Positions 50,001 through 64,000 of a DNA stretch of 64,000 bases are shown here, in pieces. Position 1 is the first letter of the stretch. Each line of letters begins with the position of its first letter. Source of the stretch: Capitella teleta (Eukaryota > Annelida > Polychaeta > Capitellidae); assembly GCA_000328365.1 (NCBI GenBank), contig KB303858.1, forward strand, positions 69,752-133,751, read 5' to 3'. The position numbers and the translations under genes are program-made. The notes under the pieces are model-generated. The model did not search any database and had not been told where the DNA came from. It saw only the letters and a list, made by a program, of their open reading frames with translations.

Positions 50001-53000
50001 TATAGCCTTAACTTGGCCAAATAGGTTCCTACTAGACAATGCTACCACACTCGTGGCCCTGATTGCTTCAGTGTATCATGTTGAATTATCCTTTCTCATC
50101 CTATTAGGACGAAGTCAATCAAGTCCTGACATGCAATGTGTGGCTGGAGCAGGTTAGTGTTCATCTCATCGTAATTAAATCATTAGTCACGTGTCCATGT
50201 TGCACTATGAACAGTAAATCCAGCATAAAAACCTTACTTGTTTATGGTTATGCCTTCATACGCTGTTGGATTGTAATCTTACAAGTTTAATGACGCGTGT
50301 ATGAATGAATAAGTGCAAGTCACATCGAAGCACTATGTCAATGTCATTACTGTAGAATTGACAGTCTTTATATAGCAATGCGCATAAAATACTTCCTCGC
50401 ACACGGAACGGGTCGCCGATTTTCACCGCAAAGGATTTATTTCTTTATTCAGTGCAAAATTTGTGGTCCGCAAAACGTGCACGCTCAAAAGAGAAAGGTA
50501 ATTATGAGATAGATTGTCAGATATCTCCATCAGTAATTCAGAGTGTGTATGCGGCCAAATACAGATAAATAAGCGATGAAACTAAATGATGTTTTTAGAT
50601 TGGGCACCTGAATGGCCTTATTGAGACATCAAACCAGTTTTTTTTTTCTTGTCTACATTGTGACACGTAACATTCCATATCAGTTGGATTGCTTATATAT
50701 CTCAGCTTAAACCGTGTCCTTCCTGCGAAAAAGGAAGTTAATATGGATTCCGATCTGAGAGCTCACAAATCTGGACTTATCCACCCCTAACACTATAGCC
50801 GCCTCGGACATTCCCAAAACAGCTCTAAAAACGATGTTTGTTTGCCTGGTATCTCCCGCTGTCATCTCAATGCAATTGTATGCCCCGGAAAAGAAATTGC
50901 CTCCGTACTACGCCTCTGCCTCGGCTACCTCAATCAATCCGAACTCGACTCATTTCCCCAGCCTTTTATCCTACCTACTTATCCGTGTAGCGCCTGTCAA
51001 TTCCACCCGAACTTACAGCATCAAAATAGGGTTAAAACTTGAGCAATAAGACAGTCGCCCCTACCCTCGGCTGCACAGGAATATGACAAACGAAAGGGAT
51101 ACTGAGGCTGACGACCAGATCCTTACTGCCAAAAACATCCAGCTGTCATGACGCCACAGAGGAAGTGTATGTCACTCACAGCAAATTGCGTCGGTAGCCC
51201 TTCATGCTTCAACGTGCTTTGGACGATGCTCTGAGTAGATGAAGAAAGAATCCGTCGTCTTGGGCAACAGGATGCCATCTGACTCTTCAATCTTTTACTT
51301 TTGTCTTTACATAATGTTATCTCGGTATACTTACCCCAATGCGAATCATTCTCTCCTTTGCAAGAGCCCCTCAACGTCCTAGCCAATGTTCCAACATTAA
51401 TGTCCATTTACTTTTCGGGTATTCGACACCGTAGCACTCTTCACATGTCCAAACATTTGAATCCCTGAAGTGCCTAATGTACTCTTTGTGCCACAAGGAA
51501 TGGACGGACGAGCGACTCAAGTGGGACCCTGCCGACTATAATGGCCTCAGCACCCTCAGAGTTCCATGTCAGCGAATCTGGCTGCCAGATATAGTTCTTT
51601 ACAACAGGTAATTATGTCAACTTTATTCTGAGGTAAGTAATGTCATTCCTTTCGATGCATTAGGGAGAACTCGGCTGCTTTTGAGTTTTGTGTGAAATTT
51701 ACTGATCCAAGTTGAAATGCTGTCGTTGCAGGCATCGTAGTGGTTTAGTTTCACGTCAATTGCATATTGCCATGAGGTGGTTGAATATTAATTAGGGGTC
51801 AATAGATGTACTCCAAGCTGTACACAATGGGTAAAACGAGGGAGGTGGTTGTGGAGTGGTTAGCGTGCTGGCTTCGAGAGGACAGGGCCCATTAATTGAC
51901 CCACATACTAGAAGAGTGACCCGTCGTGGAAGAATACTCAACTCTGTCGTTTATTTTCAGCGCTGACGATTTCACCGAAGGTTTCATGCAGAGCAAAGCC
52001 ATGGTGTCCCATGAAGGAAACGTGTTCTGGCCGCCACCCGCTAAGCTACGATCATCCTGCAAGATAGATATCACTTTCTTCCCTTTTGATGACCAAATAT
52101 GCAAGATGAAATTCGGCTCGTGGACCTATGACGGATTCCAAGTGGATATAACCAACCGTTCTGCCAAAGTCGATCTCGACAACTATGTGTACAGTGGCGA
52201 GTGGGATTTACTGGACATTACGGTCATTCGCAATGAGATGTACTACGCTTGTTGCAATGAACCTTATCCAGACGTGACTTTTCAAATCGTCATGAGGCGG
52301 AGAACGTTGTATTACCTCTTCAATATCATATTTCCATGTTTGTGGTTGACTGTGCTGAGCTTGCTTGGATTCTGGCTGCCACCTGACTCTGGTGAAAAAA
52401 TCACGCTTGGCATCACCGTTCTTCTGGCGTTTTCGGTGTTCATGTTGCTAATAGCGGAGAGTATGCCGGCTACCTCCGAATTCGTACCACTTATAGGTAA
52501 GTAGCGGATTGAATAATTTCCCTGCTCTTACTTGGTTCGCTATACAGGGTTTGGTTTAAGGATAGCTAAGCTTAGTTGAGAAGTGGTTGAGTTAAATATA
52601 GTTAAAGGGTTAACGATTCTAAATTGTAGACTTTTGTTCACAACCCCCCAAATTGTATGCAATCTTGCATTCCTGATGCATTTAATGAAAAAAGTAACCA
52701 CAAAGATTTCCGTATAGATGAAAAATGGAGTTAAAAAGGTATACTTTCGAATGATTCCCAAACGCAATTGTATTAATGTAATACCCTAATGAGACATGTG
52801 AAAGTATTCCAAATATACACGGGAGATTCTTGGATTGGTGAGCTTAAGGTTTTTCAACATTCTAAAGCAGCTTAATGTGCTCGATTATACATGCATTATA
52901 GATTCAACCTTGCTTGGAAATTAGTGAGAAAAAAAGTCTGTATTAATTTTAAGCTAAAATGAATTACATTGCTCACTGTGTTAAAATTGACAGTTAAACC

Positions 53001-54582
53001 ATTAGATACTTATTTCGCGAGTAAGATACTTGTAATCATTGATGTATCAACAGGTGTATTATCTTGAGCCTGAGGCATTCCTTTGATTGTTTGTAATTAA
53101 AGGAATGCCTCAGGGTGACCGTGACTAGTGAAACGTGACCTATATTCACAAGAACAAAACATGTAGCAGCAAGAATTCATATGGATAGATAATCAACATA
53201 AACGTATCACTTGATAATATTCAGGATTTTTACAGGTTCCACACCGTGATATTTTTACATGCATACAAAGTCACACTTTTGTATGATGAAAGTAAAAACC
53301 AACAGCACGGGAGTAATTTCATGAAGCTCGTTGTTGCTGTGGATGAATAATGTTCATTCTGACCCACCCGCCGTGTAATATCGCCCTGAACACTTCAATG
53401 GTATAGCTCCCTTGTTGTGGCCATTATGTTTTATGGAGTGACATGGTGCTGTACTTCTGATCAAATATCCCCGAGACAAAATGAATCAATTGGTACATGG
53501 TGTTAAGAGTGAGAGAGAAGCCGGGTGTGAAATGGCGATGCTTGCATGAGTTGGCCTTCGGATCACGCTTGTCTTACTTCGTATTGCAAAGAACGACTTG
53601 GACGTCGGTTTCGACTGCCATCCACAGACTTCAATAGGATCCTCATTGAAGAGGATATCCGATAATTGAATTCAGATCATGTCAGACATTGCTGTATGCA
53701 TGAGTGAGCATTTGGATTATCGTATTAAACATGGCGTTGTGTTATTGTAATGGTGTTATTCAGAGGAGTGTAAGCAGGTGTTCGGGAGGTTTCAATGACC
53801 TCTACGAGGGTGCTCACAAGCGTGGGCTCTAACGAGGCCCTCTTATATGTGTTGTGTTAATTTACTTAATTGGCTCAGGGAGTGCTGAATGTCCAAATAC
53901 AGGGAAGGGATTGGGTCATCCTCTGAATCATTATAGTCTATTGCGTATGGGCCTATTAATTTTTACTTAGTAAGTATATGTGTAAGATAACAATTAATTC
54001 AACTAGTTTGTTACATTTGCAGGCATTTACCTGACGGTTACCATGGCGATGACTTCCCTATCAATTGTCCTTACTGTGTTCGTCTTGCAACTGCACCACG
54101 TGGGCCCTCACCAGAAACCAGTTCCAAACTGGATCCGCCGTCTTGTCATCGAATACATCGCTCGCTTAATCTGCATGCGTGGTCATCTCAGTAATTACTA
54201 CGGATACAGCCGAGATGACATGGAACTGACCACGCAGGCTGATGATGTGTGCTTGACCACGTTCATAGACGATTTCAAGGACACCAGCAATTGTAACGGT
54301 CGTTTAGAACAGAAACCGAACTTCACTCAGCGGAGGACGAACAATTCGTCCAACCGTCCGGATGTTCCCTACGATAAAATTACAAATCACTTAAAGATTC
54401 TTGTTTCGAAGCATGATAGCGAAGATGAATACCAGGATATCATCAATGAATGGCGTTTGGTTGCTCACATCGTGGACCGCTTCCTCTTCTGGCTTTTTCT
54501 TCTGGCCGCGTCGACTTCTTCGCTGACCATCCTCGTGATTCGGCCCATGATGAAGCCATCTTTGCTTCCAGAACAGCAATAA
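44056..54582 (+). CDS. Nicotinic acetylcholine receptor alpha subunit (alpha7-like) with alternative exons 2a/2b
   Basis: Exons are 44056-44140 (signal peptide), 48507-48640 (2a) or 49078-49220 (2b), 50108-50152, 51498-51607, 51961-52496 and 54023-54582 (TAA). All phases match, giving 489 or 492 residues. The 45-bp and 110-bp exons have exactly the sizes conserved in animal receptor genes. Ligand-site landmarks are NVWLEQ (loop D Trp), [11 protein letters not shown] (loop A), FGSWTYDGF (loop B Trp) and [12 protein letters not shown] (loop C with the vicinal cysteines of alpha subunits). The Cys-loop is [15 protein letters not shown]. Membrane segments are TM1 ([20 protein letters not shown]), TM2 ([19 protein letters not shown], with the Glu at -1' typical of cation selectivity), TM3 ([20 protein letters not shown]) and TM4 ([20 protein letters not shown]). 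The cytoplasmic loop is short. It should form acetylcholine-gated cation channels, possibly homomeric. Orthology to a named vertebrate subunit is not claimed. Confidence 0.92.
47217..47264. repeat. Dispersed repeat R1, copy 2
   Basis: This is the partner of 32233-32280 (AGCATTGGACTTGCTCGCAG onward), in intron 1 of the receptor gene. Confidence 0.7.
48507..48640 (+). CDS. nAChR alternative exon 2a
   Basis: This 134-bp exon is preceded by CTGACCCAG and followed by a consensus donor, ATG|GTAAGT. With the single base left over from exon 1 it encodes K plus 44 residues, including [35 protein letters not shown] and IFDM. This is the N-terminal helix and first beta strands of the extracellular domain. 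It contains an N-glycosylation motif (NAS). It enters in phase 1 and leaves in phase 0, so it fits between exon 1 and the 45-bp exon 3. About two thirds of the aligned residues match exon 2b (28 of 42 by hand count). Confidence 0.88.
49019..49077 (+). promoter_or_regulatory. Duplicated splice-acceptor segment before exon 2b
   Basis: Two adjacent similar segments, 49019-49048 (TCTATGATTGGATAGTGCAT ... TATTAG) and 49051-49077 (TCTATGATTGGATGTTGTGC ... TTGTAG), each end in AG. Only the second acceptor keeps the reading frame. Use of the first would add 29 bases and shift it. Confidence 0.65.
49078..49220 (+). CDS. nAChR alternative exon 2b
   Basis: This 143-bp exon follows TTTGTAG. With the exon 1 base it encodes K plus 47 residues, including [35 protein letters not shown] and IADM. 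Its three-residue longer start (NTKDW) and its helix differ most from 2a. The YNASHTVTV strand is identical. The donor required by phase, ATG|GTTGGT, is much weaker than that of 2a. The nearby stronger GTATGC four bases on would shift the frame. The exon is followed by an A-run at 49257-49274. Confidence 0.85.
49366..49436. repeat. 21-bp inverted repeat downstream of exon 2b
   Basis: CGATTTGTAACAAAATGGGA plus T at 49366-49386 pairs with 49416-49436 at 20 of 21 positions around a 29-base loop. It can form a strong RNA hairpin in the intron 145 bp after exon 2b, or could be a tiny inverted-repeat transposon. No target duplication is obvious. Confidence 0.8.
51841..51890 (+). mobile_element. SINE family A, copy 3 (tRNA-like head only)
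   Basis: GGAGGTGGTTGTGGAGTGGT, then TAGCGTGCTGGCTTCGAGAG, parallels the head of the complete copy at 56582 (AGGTGGTAGCCGAGTGGTCA; GCGTGCTCGCCTCGAAAG). It is a 50-bp truncated copy in receptor intron 4, ending 70 bp before exon 5. Confidence 0.7.
53069..53114. repeat. Perfect 16-bp-stem hairpin in nAChR intron 5
   Basis: CCTGAGGCATTCCTTT at 53069-53084 is perfectly complementary to 53099-53114. Inner bases (GATTG / TAATT with G-T wobbles) extend the stem to about 21 pairs around a 4-base loop. It is shorter than a typical animal microRNA precursor. It may be an intronic structure or a small palindromic insertion. Confidence 0.8.
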
Positions 54583-54684
54583 GACTACCTTCATATCAAC
54601 GTGTGTTAATGGTGGTTAAGGGTTGACTTTTCATTTCATGACCTCTTTAAACACGGCCCCATTGTTTTATATACGAAAAGAAAG

Positions 54685-54737
54685 ATGAGAGAGAATGAGA
54701 GAAAGAAAGAAAAAAAAAAGAAAGAAAGAAAGAGAGA
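54685..54737. repeat. Polypurine GAAA simple repeat and receptor poly(A) signal region
   Basis: A GAAA/GAGA-rich tract lies in the 3' untranslated region of the nicotinic receptor gene. AATAAA at 54744-54749 follows, 162 bp after the stop, and is the likely polyadenylation signal. Confidence 0.7.
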
Positions 54738-54749
54738 ATTGGCAATAAA

Positions 54750-56581
54750 TTGCATGCAATCTCATTTTAGACAACGCAAGGTCGTTACCGTTTCATCTTT
54801 GTGTTCTATGACGTACTGACAGGTCATCCTGTGCGGCATTCATCCAGATATAATTCGCCTGATTATCATCACGTTTTTGTTTCGTGTTGAATCAATCATT
54901 TTACAGCTAAAAACAAAGGCGGTAGAAAATGATATACGGTCTGAGGATCCAATATATAAGTCTATTTTATACAATGTATACACATAATCCAACCCCCCAA
55001 AACAGGATTTAATGATGCCAGACAGAATTGTTGCTGTAAAGTCAGCCTGTTATTTGGAGGATGAAATGGCCAACGGTCTTTTCCAACAATATGGCGAGCA
55101 TATTGGGATCGGATGATGGTCCAACTACTAAAGACCGCTGTCAGATATAATGGGATGAAATTGCAAGCAAAGGGATTAGCAACACATAGAACGGTGTATG
55201 TGTGTGTGCTGGGGCATTGGATAAATCAGATGGCAATCGAATATTTGAGAATGATGAATGGCCGGCGAAATCGCATATAAAGGCATTGTAAGTGATTCAT
55301 GGCCGCTCTGATAGAAACTGTCATATGCATTAATATCACTGCTGTATTCCAACTTCTGCTCATTCAAAAAAGGTCATCATAGGTCAGAAGAGGGAAGGAA
55401 GAGTATATCGATCGCTGTGCTTTAGGCCTTTAGTTCATCAGTGGTGATAAGTGCCTTGATCAGACATTTGAACTTTATGTACTCATGTGTAACGTAATCA
55501 TGAGAGTCAACATAATTCACAAGTAATGAACCTTTTCTGATTGCGCTAATCACAAATCCCAATCATAGGCAGCGTTGTATTTCCAGTGGGATAAACTTCC
55601 AGTTTTTAAATACAAGATACTGGCTAAGTATCTAAGTATCTAAGTGGTAAACTAGTACGTACATAGGTGAAATGGAATAGGATTTACATTACTTACAACT
55701 ATTCTGCACCCTATTTCGACATATTGTGCAATATGTTAAAAGACATCTTGTTTCTTTGATGTTTGTGGTAATGCAATAGTTCAGTGTCTATGGATCAATT
55801 CTAATCGTGTTGATCTTTTGTCGAGAAGATAGGCTCAAAGATGTCGAACGGAATGAAGGGATTTATCTATCAGAGGCTGCAGGAACCACCCCCTCAGAGA
55901 TGCATGCCTCACCTTATCGCTTTGGTCTCACCCACCGAGTGATGTTGATGTGTCCAAAAATTGAAATTGAGTTGAAAATTTGAAATGGTTTCCATGCATA
56001 CCATTCCCCGAAAAAGGACTCAGGCCAGCATAGATCCCATCTAGTATAGGCTGAGTCTCCATGTCGATGATCCAAGCGCTAAGCGAAGGTCAGGCATGTT
56101 GATACAGAATGACAAGTTCTGGTCGCCTACAGTACCTGAAGCCAATTATTCGATTATAATTCCCAAAATCTACTTGTTTTGGCCAAAATCGGACGACGAA
56201 TATAACTTCTGAGTGATTTTATGCACGTTAACAGCGTATTCAGGGCACTTTGCTCAAAGTAAACACGCCATCGCAACGGAGTGTCGGAATTCATGCGAAC
56301 GGCGATTTTTCAACGAATATTGCATTCTGTTGCTGAATTTGGCCGATTTCGTGTCATTGTACTGAGAAGGCGGGGAATAGTTGTGAGAATATTGCTCCTT
56401 TTTGTTTATTGCATAAAACTCAACACCAGACATTTACATATTAATAATATAGCTCTTAAATCGACGCTTAGTAGAATCACTCTACTCTATGTGACCGAAA
56501 TAGGTTAGTACTGGGACTACATGCATAGATATGCCCATGGAGCTTGATAACATAAAATCGAACCGGACACAAATAGACAAA
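54750..56581. other. Non-coding stretch, nothing recognised
   Basis: This stretch has no coding similarity, no RNA gene and no clear repeat. Confidence 0.4.
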
Positions 56582-56750
56582 GGAGAGGTGGTAGCCGAGT
56601 GGTCAGCGTGCTCGCCTCGAAAGGGCTTGGCGCTGGCCACTGGAGGTTCGAAGCCAGCCACCAACCTTGTCTCCTTGGGCAAGGCACTCAACCCCTGCTT
56701 ACCCCCTCGGACCACATAAGCCTCCGTATTTTCAGGAATCTGAGGTTAAA
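56582..56750 (+). mobile_element. SINE family A, copy 1 (complete head and body)
   Basis: This is a tRNA-derived SINE. The A box TAGCCGAGTGG is at 56592-56602 and the B box GGTTCGAAGCC at 56645-56655, 53 bp apart. The body begins CAGCCACCAACCTTGTCTCC and continues TTGGGCAAGGCACTCAACCC, CTGCTTACCCCCTCGGACCA, ending near GGTTAAAT (about 56743-56750). The TTGGGCAAGGCACT body motif recurs in SINEs of many aquatic animals. Two partial copies occur in this window (39573-39672 minus; 51841-51890 plus). Confidence 0.82.
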
Positions 56751-57869
56751 TAATTAAGCCTACAAACGAAGAAAAATGAGTAACACAGAGTAACAAAGAG
56801 ATTTAAAATGTGTATGACAAATCTAGATGCGAAGGATACTAACATAAGCGTCTTGTTTGATTGAATCGAAGACAGACTCTCTACCTTGTTGATACGCAGT
56901 TTATATCCGTTCAAATGGACTGAAATGATAAACGTTAAATTAATACAAATATAAATTGAATCAATAACCGAAGGAATAAAAAGAATGATTTGAAAAAAAA
57001 AAAAAAAAAAATAAAAAAATGGATAGAATTAAACCTTGAAAATCATGATTTTAAAGTGAGTATTTTGAAGCGATTGCGCCGCTTGATGAGTTCAAAATGA
57101 AACATACACGCAACGATCGCACAGCTGAATTAAGAAATTTTCACGATCTCCTTATTTGGCAGCAACAGACTCTTATTACTTAAGCCCATTGAAGTATAAA
57201 GAAGCATTGGTTTTTTTATCGCGCCTATTCACGATAGCTTGGAATTTAAGGATATCATACAACATATAAAGCACCAGCATATCGAGTTTCAGTTGAGCTG
57301 CTCTGATCGCGCTTTCAACAAAATGTTCCCCTTAAATATGGCTTCAATTCTGACCAGTCACGTGACCCCAATAAGCATTCTAGTATTTCCATGCATTAGG
57401 CTGGTTAGTACAGTTCGCTCTGCGATCCTTATAAAAAGCACCTTTGACCAATAATGGCTTTCTAATTTTCATATGAATATATCACAAAACTTTCATGCCA
57501 ATCACTTCGAATGTCACTCAACAAATAATCCGTTATCAACCTTTCATGCGAAGCCGGCCAATCCATGTTTCATACTGCTGGCGGATGCTTACATTCTGCG
57601 ACGTACTCGGATGCTAGCATTTTTCATAGTAAAAGTAGATCCGTAAAGTGATATCCAAGTAGTTCCGCAATGAAACTTAAACACGGATCAGTTTTCGTGG
57701 CGCAATTATCAACATGAAGCCGTATGGATGCTGTTATGTTCGGCAGTTTATTTAAGGGTAAAATTTGTAGCCTAACATTTAAAATGGTGCTACAGCTTCA
57801 TATGTCCGACACCATATGACGATTGTATCCACGGGCGATCGGGATGTGACATACTCTAGTGTTGGGCTA

Positions 57870-57951
57870 CTAGCTATTATTTTCGCAGATTTTCCTTCGG
57901 TTTGCAAGCACTAGCTATTATTTTCGCAGATTTTCCTTCGGTTTGCAAGCA
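57870..57951. repeat. Exact 41-bp tandem duplication
   Basis: The unit at 57870-57910 (CTAGCTATTATTTTCGCAGA onward) is followed immediately by an identical copy at 57911-57951. With no differences, it is either a recent event or an assembly artefact. Confidence 0.95.
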
Positions 57952-58594
57952 ATCTCCGCGTAGCCTACCTCCTTGAATGCAATAGGCGCCTGTTCAATGC
58001 CCGCAAGACACGCTCGCATATATCACGTTCTAAATTTTCCTTATATGCTATTAAGCTTTGACAGCACCATCCCAAGGCATACAGTTGAATCTATCTCTCC
58101 GATGCTTGATCAACACACAGCCAGACATTGGATTGAGTTAGCGTTCTGAGAAATCTGTTTAACAGAGACAGATATGCTGTCAACCTTTTTTCATTTTCTG
58201 CTTTTGTTTACGGAGATTGTTTCCTGAAATGTTCATGAAAGACTTAAGTCGTGTTCTGCATACTTATTTACGAAGTGAATGTAACGTTGTTATCACAAGG
58301 CGTGTGGTTGATAAACATATATGTAATGTGGAGTCAACTGCGCTGAGACGACCTTATAATTGTCAACACGCTTCGTCCTTTAACACTGAGATTCGAATAA
58401 TCCATATCCCAGTGACATCGGTATCAGCGCTGTGCCTTCCAGAGCAATGCGTTACCAACAAAGCAAAGGTCGTAACCTGTTATGACCTCGAAATGGTCGA
58501 CACGCGCGTGTCCCAGTGGATGACAATCAGTCAGCCATTGGGGCCAGATGTAAATGGCTAAATTAAATTGCCTAAGTGACATGCCGGGAATCCA

Positions 58595-58702
58595 ATTAAT
58601 CGAGAGAATCTGAGTAATTATGAAGACTCTAGAAGGTAATTAATTACCTCTTAGTCTGTATATCATTCAGAGCCCAGCAATTGCCATTCTCGATTAATTA
58701 CG
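58595..58702. repeat. TAAT-rich inverted repeat around a 16-bp palindrome
   Basis: AATTAATCGAGAGAAT at the left pairs, with a two-base gap, with ATTCTCGATTAATT at the right. The centre holds the palindrome AGGTAATTAATTACCT near 58634-58649. It may be a small foldback element or a cluster of homeodomain-type TAATTA sites. Confidence 0.5.
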
Positions 58703-59398
58703 TTCGAACATTTTATAAAATTATGGCGTTATGTAATAATGAACATGTTGATCAAGGCATGAGCGTTCATGCTGATTTTATAAATTAGTTAAATGAAGTA
58801 ATAACCATCACTCATAAATTTGTATATTTTATGAAATATTTTTTCCATCAGTCATGATGAGATATTTCAAGGCATGAATTGCTGCACAGAAACCTTCCAA
58901 ACTCCCAAAGCTAATGATAAAATCCGGATTCCTCATCGGATAACATCTCGTGCAGGGCACTTAAGGAGACACGGCCCTAAAATAGGGGTTCTGGGCCTCT
59001 GAAAGGGGTGCTAGAGATGAAGGCGATACAGTGTGAATTCAGAAAAAAAGGTTTCTAGGCATTTAAGGATGTGTTTGGTTGTATATGATGTCATTCCCTG
59101 TTGTCTTTTGTCTCAGAAAAGTTGGGCGAAATAATTCTGATCCATATGACGTAATAATTTAAGAATGATTCTGTGACGTTAAATGTTTTGTTAAATGCCA
59201 AAACATGTCAATGTTTTGACCTTTGTCCCGTACATGTATATGCGCACTGTGTAGTGTTATGCAGTAGATAAGTGTTATTTATAATTAAAATTGTTTATTG
59301 TTATTAATTTTTCAACGCTATTTTCCAACGCCAAAAGGTATTTCGTTGTCTAAATTGGCTTGAGTATCGATCATCCCATGGGTTTAAAATCTCAATTA

Positions 59399-63354
<3,956 letters not shown>

Positions 63355-63412
63355 NNNNNNNNNNNNNNNNNNNNNNNNNNNNNNNNNNNNNNNNNNNNNN
63401 NNNNNNNNNNNN
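63355..63412. other. Assembly gap (58 N)
   Basis: A G-run follows the gap (63415-63432). Frames crossing it are artefacts. Confidence 0.99.
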
Positions 63413-64000
63413 CCGGGGGCGGGGGGGGGGGGAGAAGACAAGAGCCGATAAGTAAAATGTTAATACAAAAAATAAAAATAAAAATAAAAATAGCAAATAA
63501 AACAACAAATAGCCCACCATTATTCAGCTAAGAAAACAAATGTTCATTGAATCTAGGGGATGCACATTATATCTGCATCTGACCTCGGACATCTGAACAT
63601 TTAAATTATTTTATGAATCATGCGTAATTTACAGTTACGAGCACAAAGAAATAACGCTCAAATCAAACCAAGTGTTTTTTAGTGTATATCATCGGCATTC
63701 GGAAAATTCTGACCTGGATATCCGGTATTCGACATTCATTGATTTTTGACAATTATCTGTCCGTACTAATTTACGTCAAGAAATTGATAATTACTACACA
63801 CATTGTAAACTGTCAACCCGTATGCACTATAAGGGTAAAATTTCATTTTATTTGGATGAATATCCAACCGTTAGATACCAGGGATTCTCGAGGGAGCAAT
63901 ACCATTGTTGGATAATAGGCTTATGTGTCCCCAGCCTATTCCCTAAATTACTTACATTTATTCCCACCAAGCCTGAAATCGGCTTCGAGAGACGAGAAGC
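63413..64000. other. Window end, nothing recognised
   Basis: A G-run and an AAAAT simple repeat (63470-63492) are followed by unremarkable AT-rich sequence. Confidence 0.4.

Noticed and set aside
56592-56655. Possible functional tRNA gene
   Set aside because: A and B boxes are present, but the acceptor stem and anticodon arm do not fold properly and a SINE body follows directly.
58217-58561. 114-codon plus-strand frame
   Set aside because: I see no family resemblance, no splice or promoter context and no compositional sign of coding.

Overview
The window is nuclear DNA from an invertebrate metazoan, probably aquatic. It is AT-rich with many A/T homopolymers, spliced genes with GT-AG introns, tRNA-derived SINEs, non-LTR retrotransposon fragments and small inverted-repeat DNA transposons. 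An alpha7-like nicotinic receptor with the CC pair, a PAN plus fibrinogen-domain lectin-like protein, AK6, ARMC6, PARP16 and a SAXO5/TEX45-like axonemal protein together indicate a bilaterian. The phylum cannot be fixed from the sequence alone. Many introns are only 45-59 bp long while a few reach kilobases, which points to a lineage with a sharply bimodal intron-size distribution.

Layout. 0-2.4 kb holds an eroded F-box/leucine-rich-repeat gene fused to a broken Pogo-type DNA transposon. 4.4-7.2 kb holds a minus-strand, five-exon secreted PAN/fibrinogen-domain gene with a LINE fragment starting 28 bp past its stop codon. 8.4-9.4 kb is another LINE 3' end. 10.4-11.7 kb is a decayed ASPG (asparaginase/lysophospholipase) gene. 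12.9-14.0 kb holds two neighbouring inverted-repeat DNA elements, the first enclosing an assembly gap. 15.2-23.7 kb is a compact block of four intact housekeeping and ciliary genes: ARMC6 (+), PARP16 (-), AK6 (+) and SAXO5 (-). PARP16 and AK6 are head-to-head, and both flanking pairs are tail-to-tail. 23.7-29.2 kb has no gene I can recognise. 29.3-33.6 kb is a four-exon gene for a small secreted VWA-domain protein whose first intron carries a 71-bp inverted-repeat element and a SINE. A broken copy of its last exon lies at 35.1-35.3 kb. 35.3-44 kb is gene-poor (SINE, minisatellite, LINE remnant, gap). 44.1-54.6 kb is a complete alpha7-like nicotinic acetylcholine receptor gene. 54.6-64 kb is non-coding as far as I can see, with a SINE, a perfect 200-bp TTGA array and other repeats.

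The most interesting observation is in the receptor gene. The exon coding for the N-terminal helix and first strands exists as two tandem, diverged versions (48507-48640 and 49078-49220). Both match the phase of the signal-peptide exon and of the next exon. Because each is 2 mod 3 in length, including both or neither shifts the frame, so the reading frame requires mutually exclusive use. A near-perfect 21-bp inverted repeat and a duplicated splice-acceptor segment lie next to the second version. Exon joins throughout were deduced by hand from splice motifs, phase and family similarity. No alignment or database search was run.
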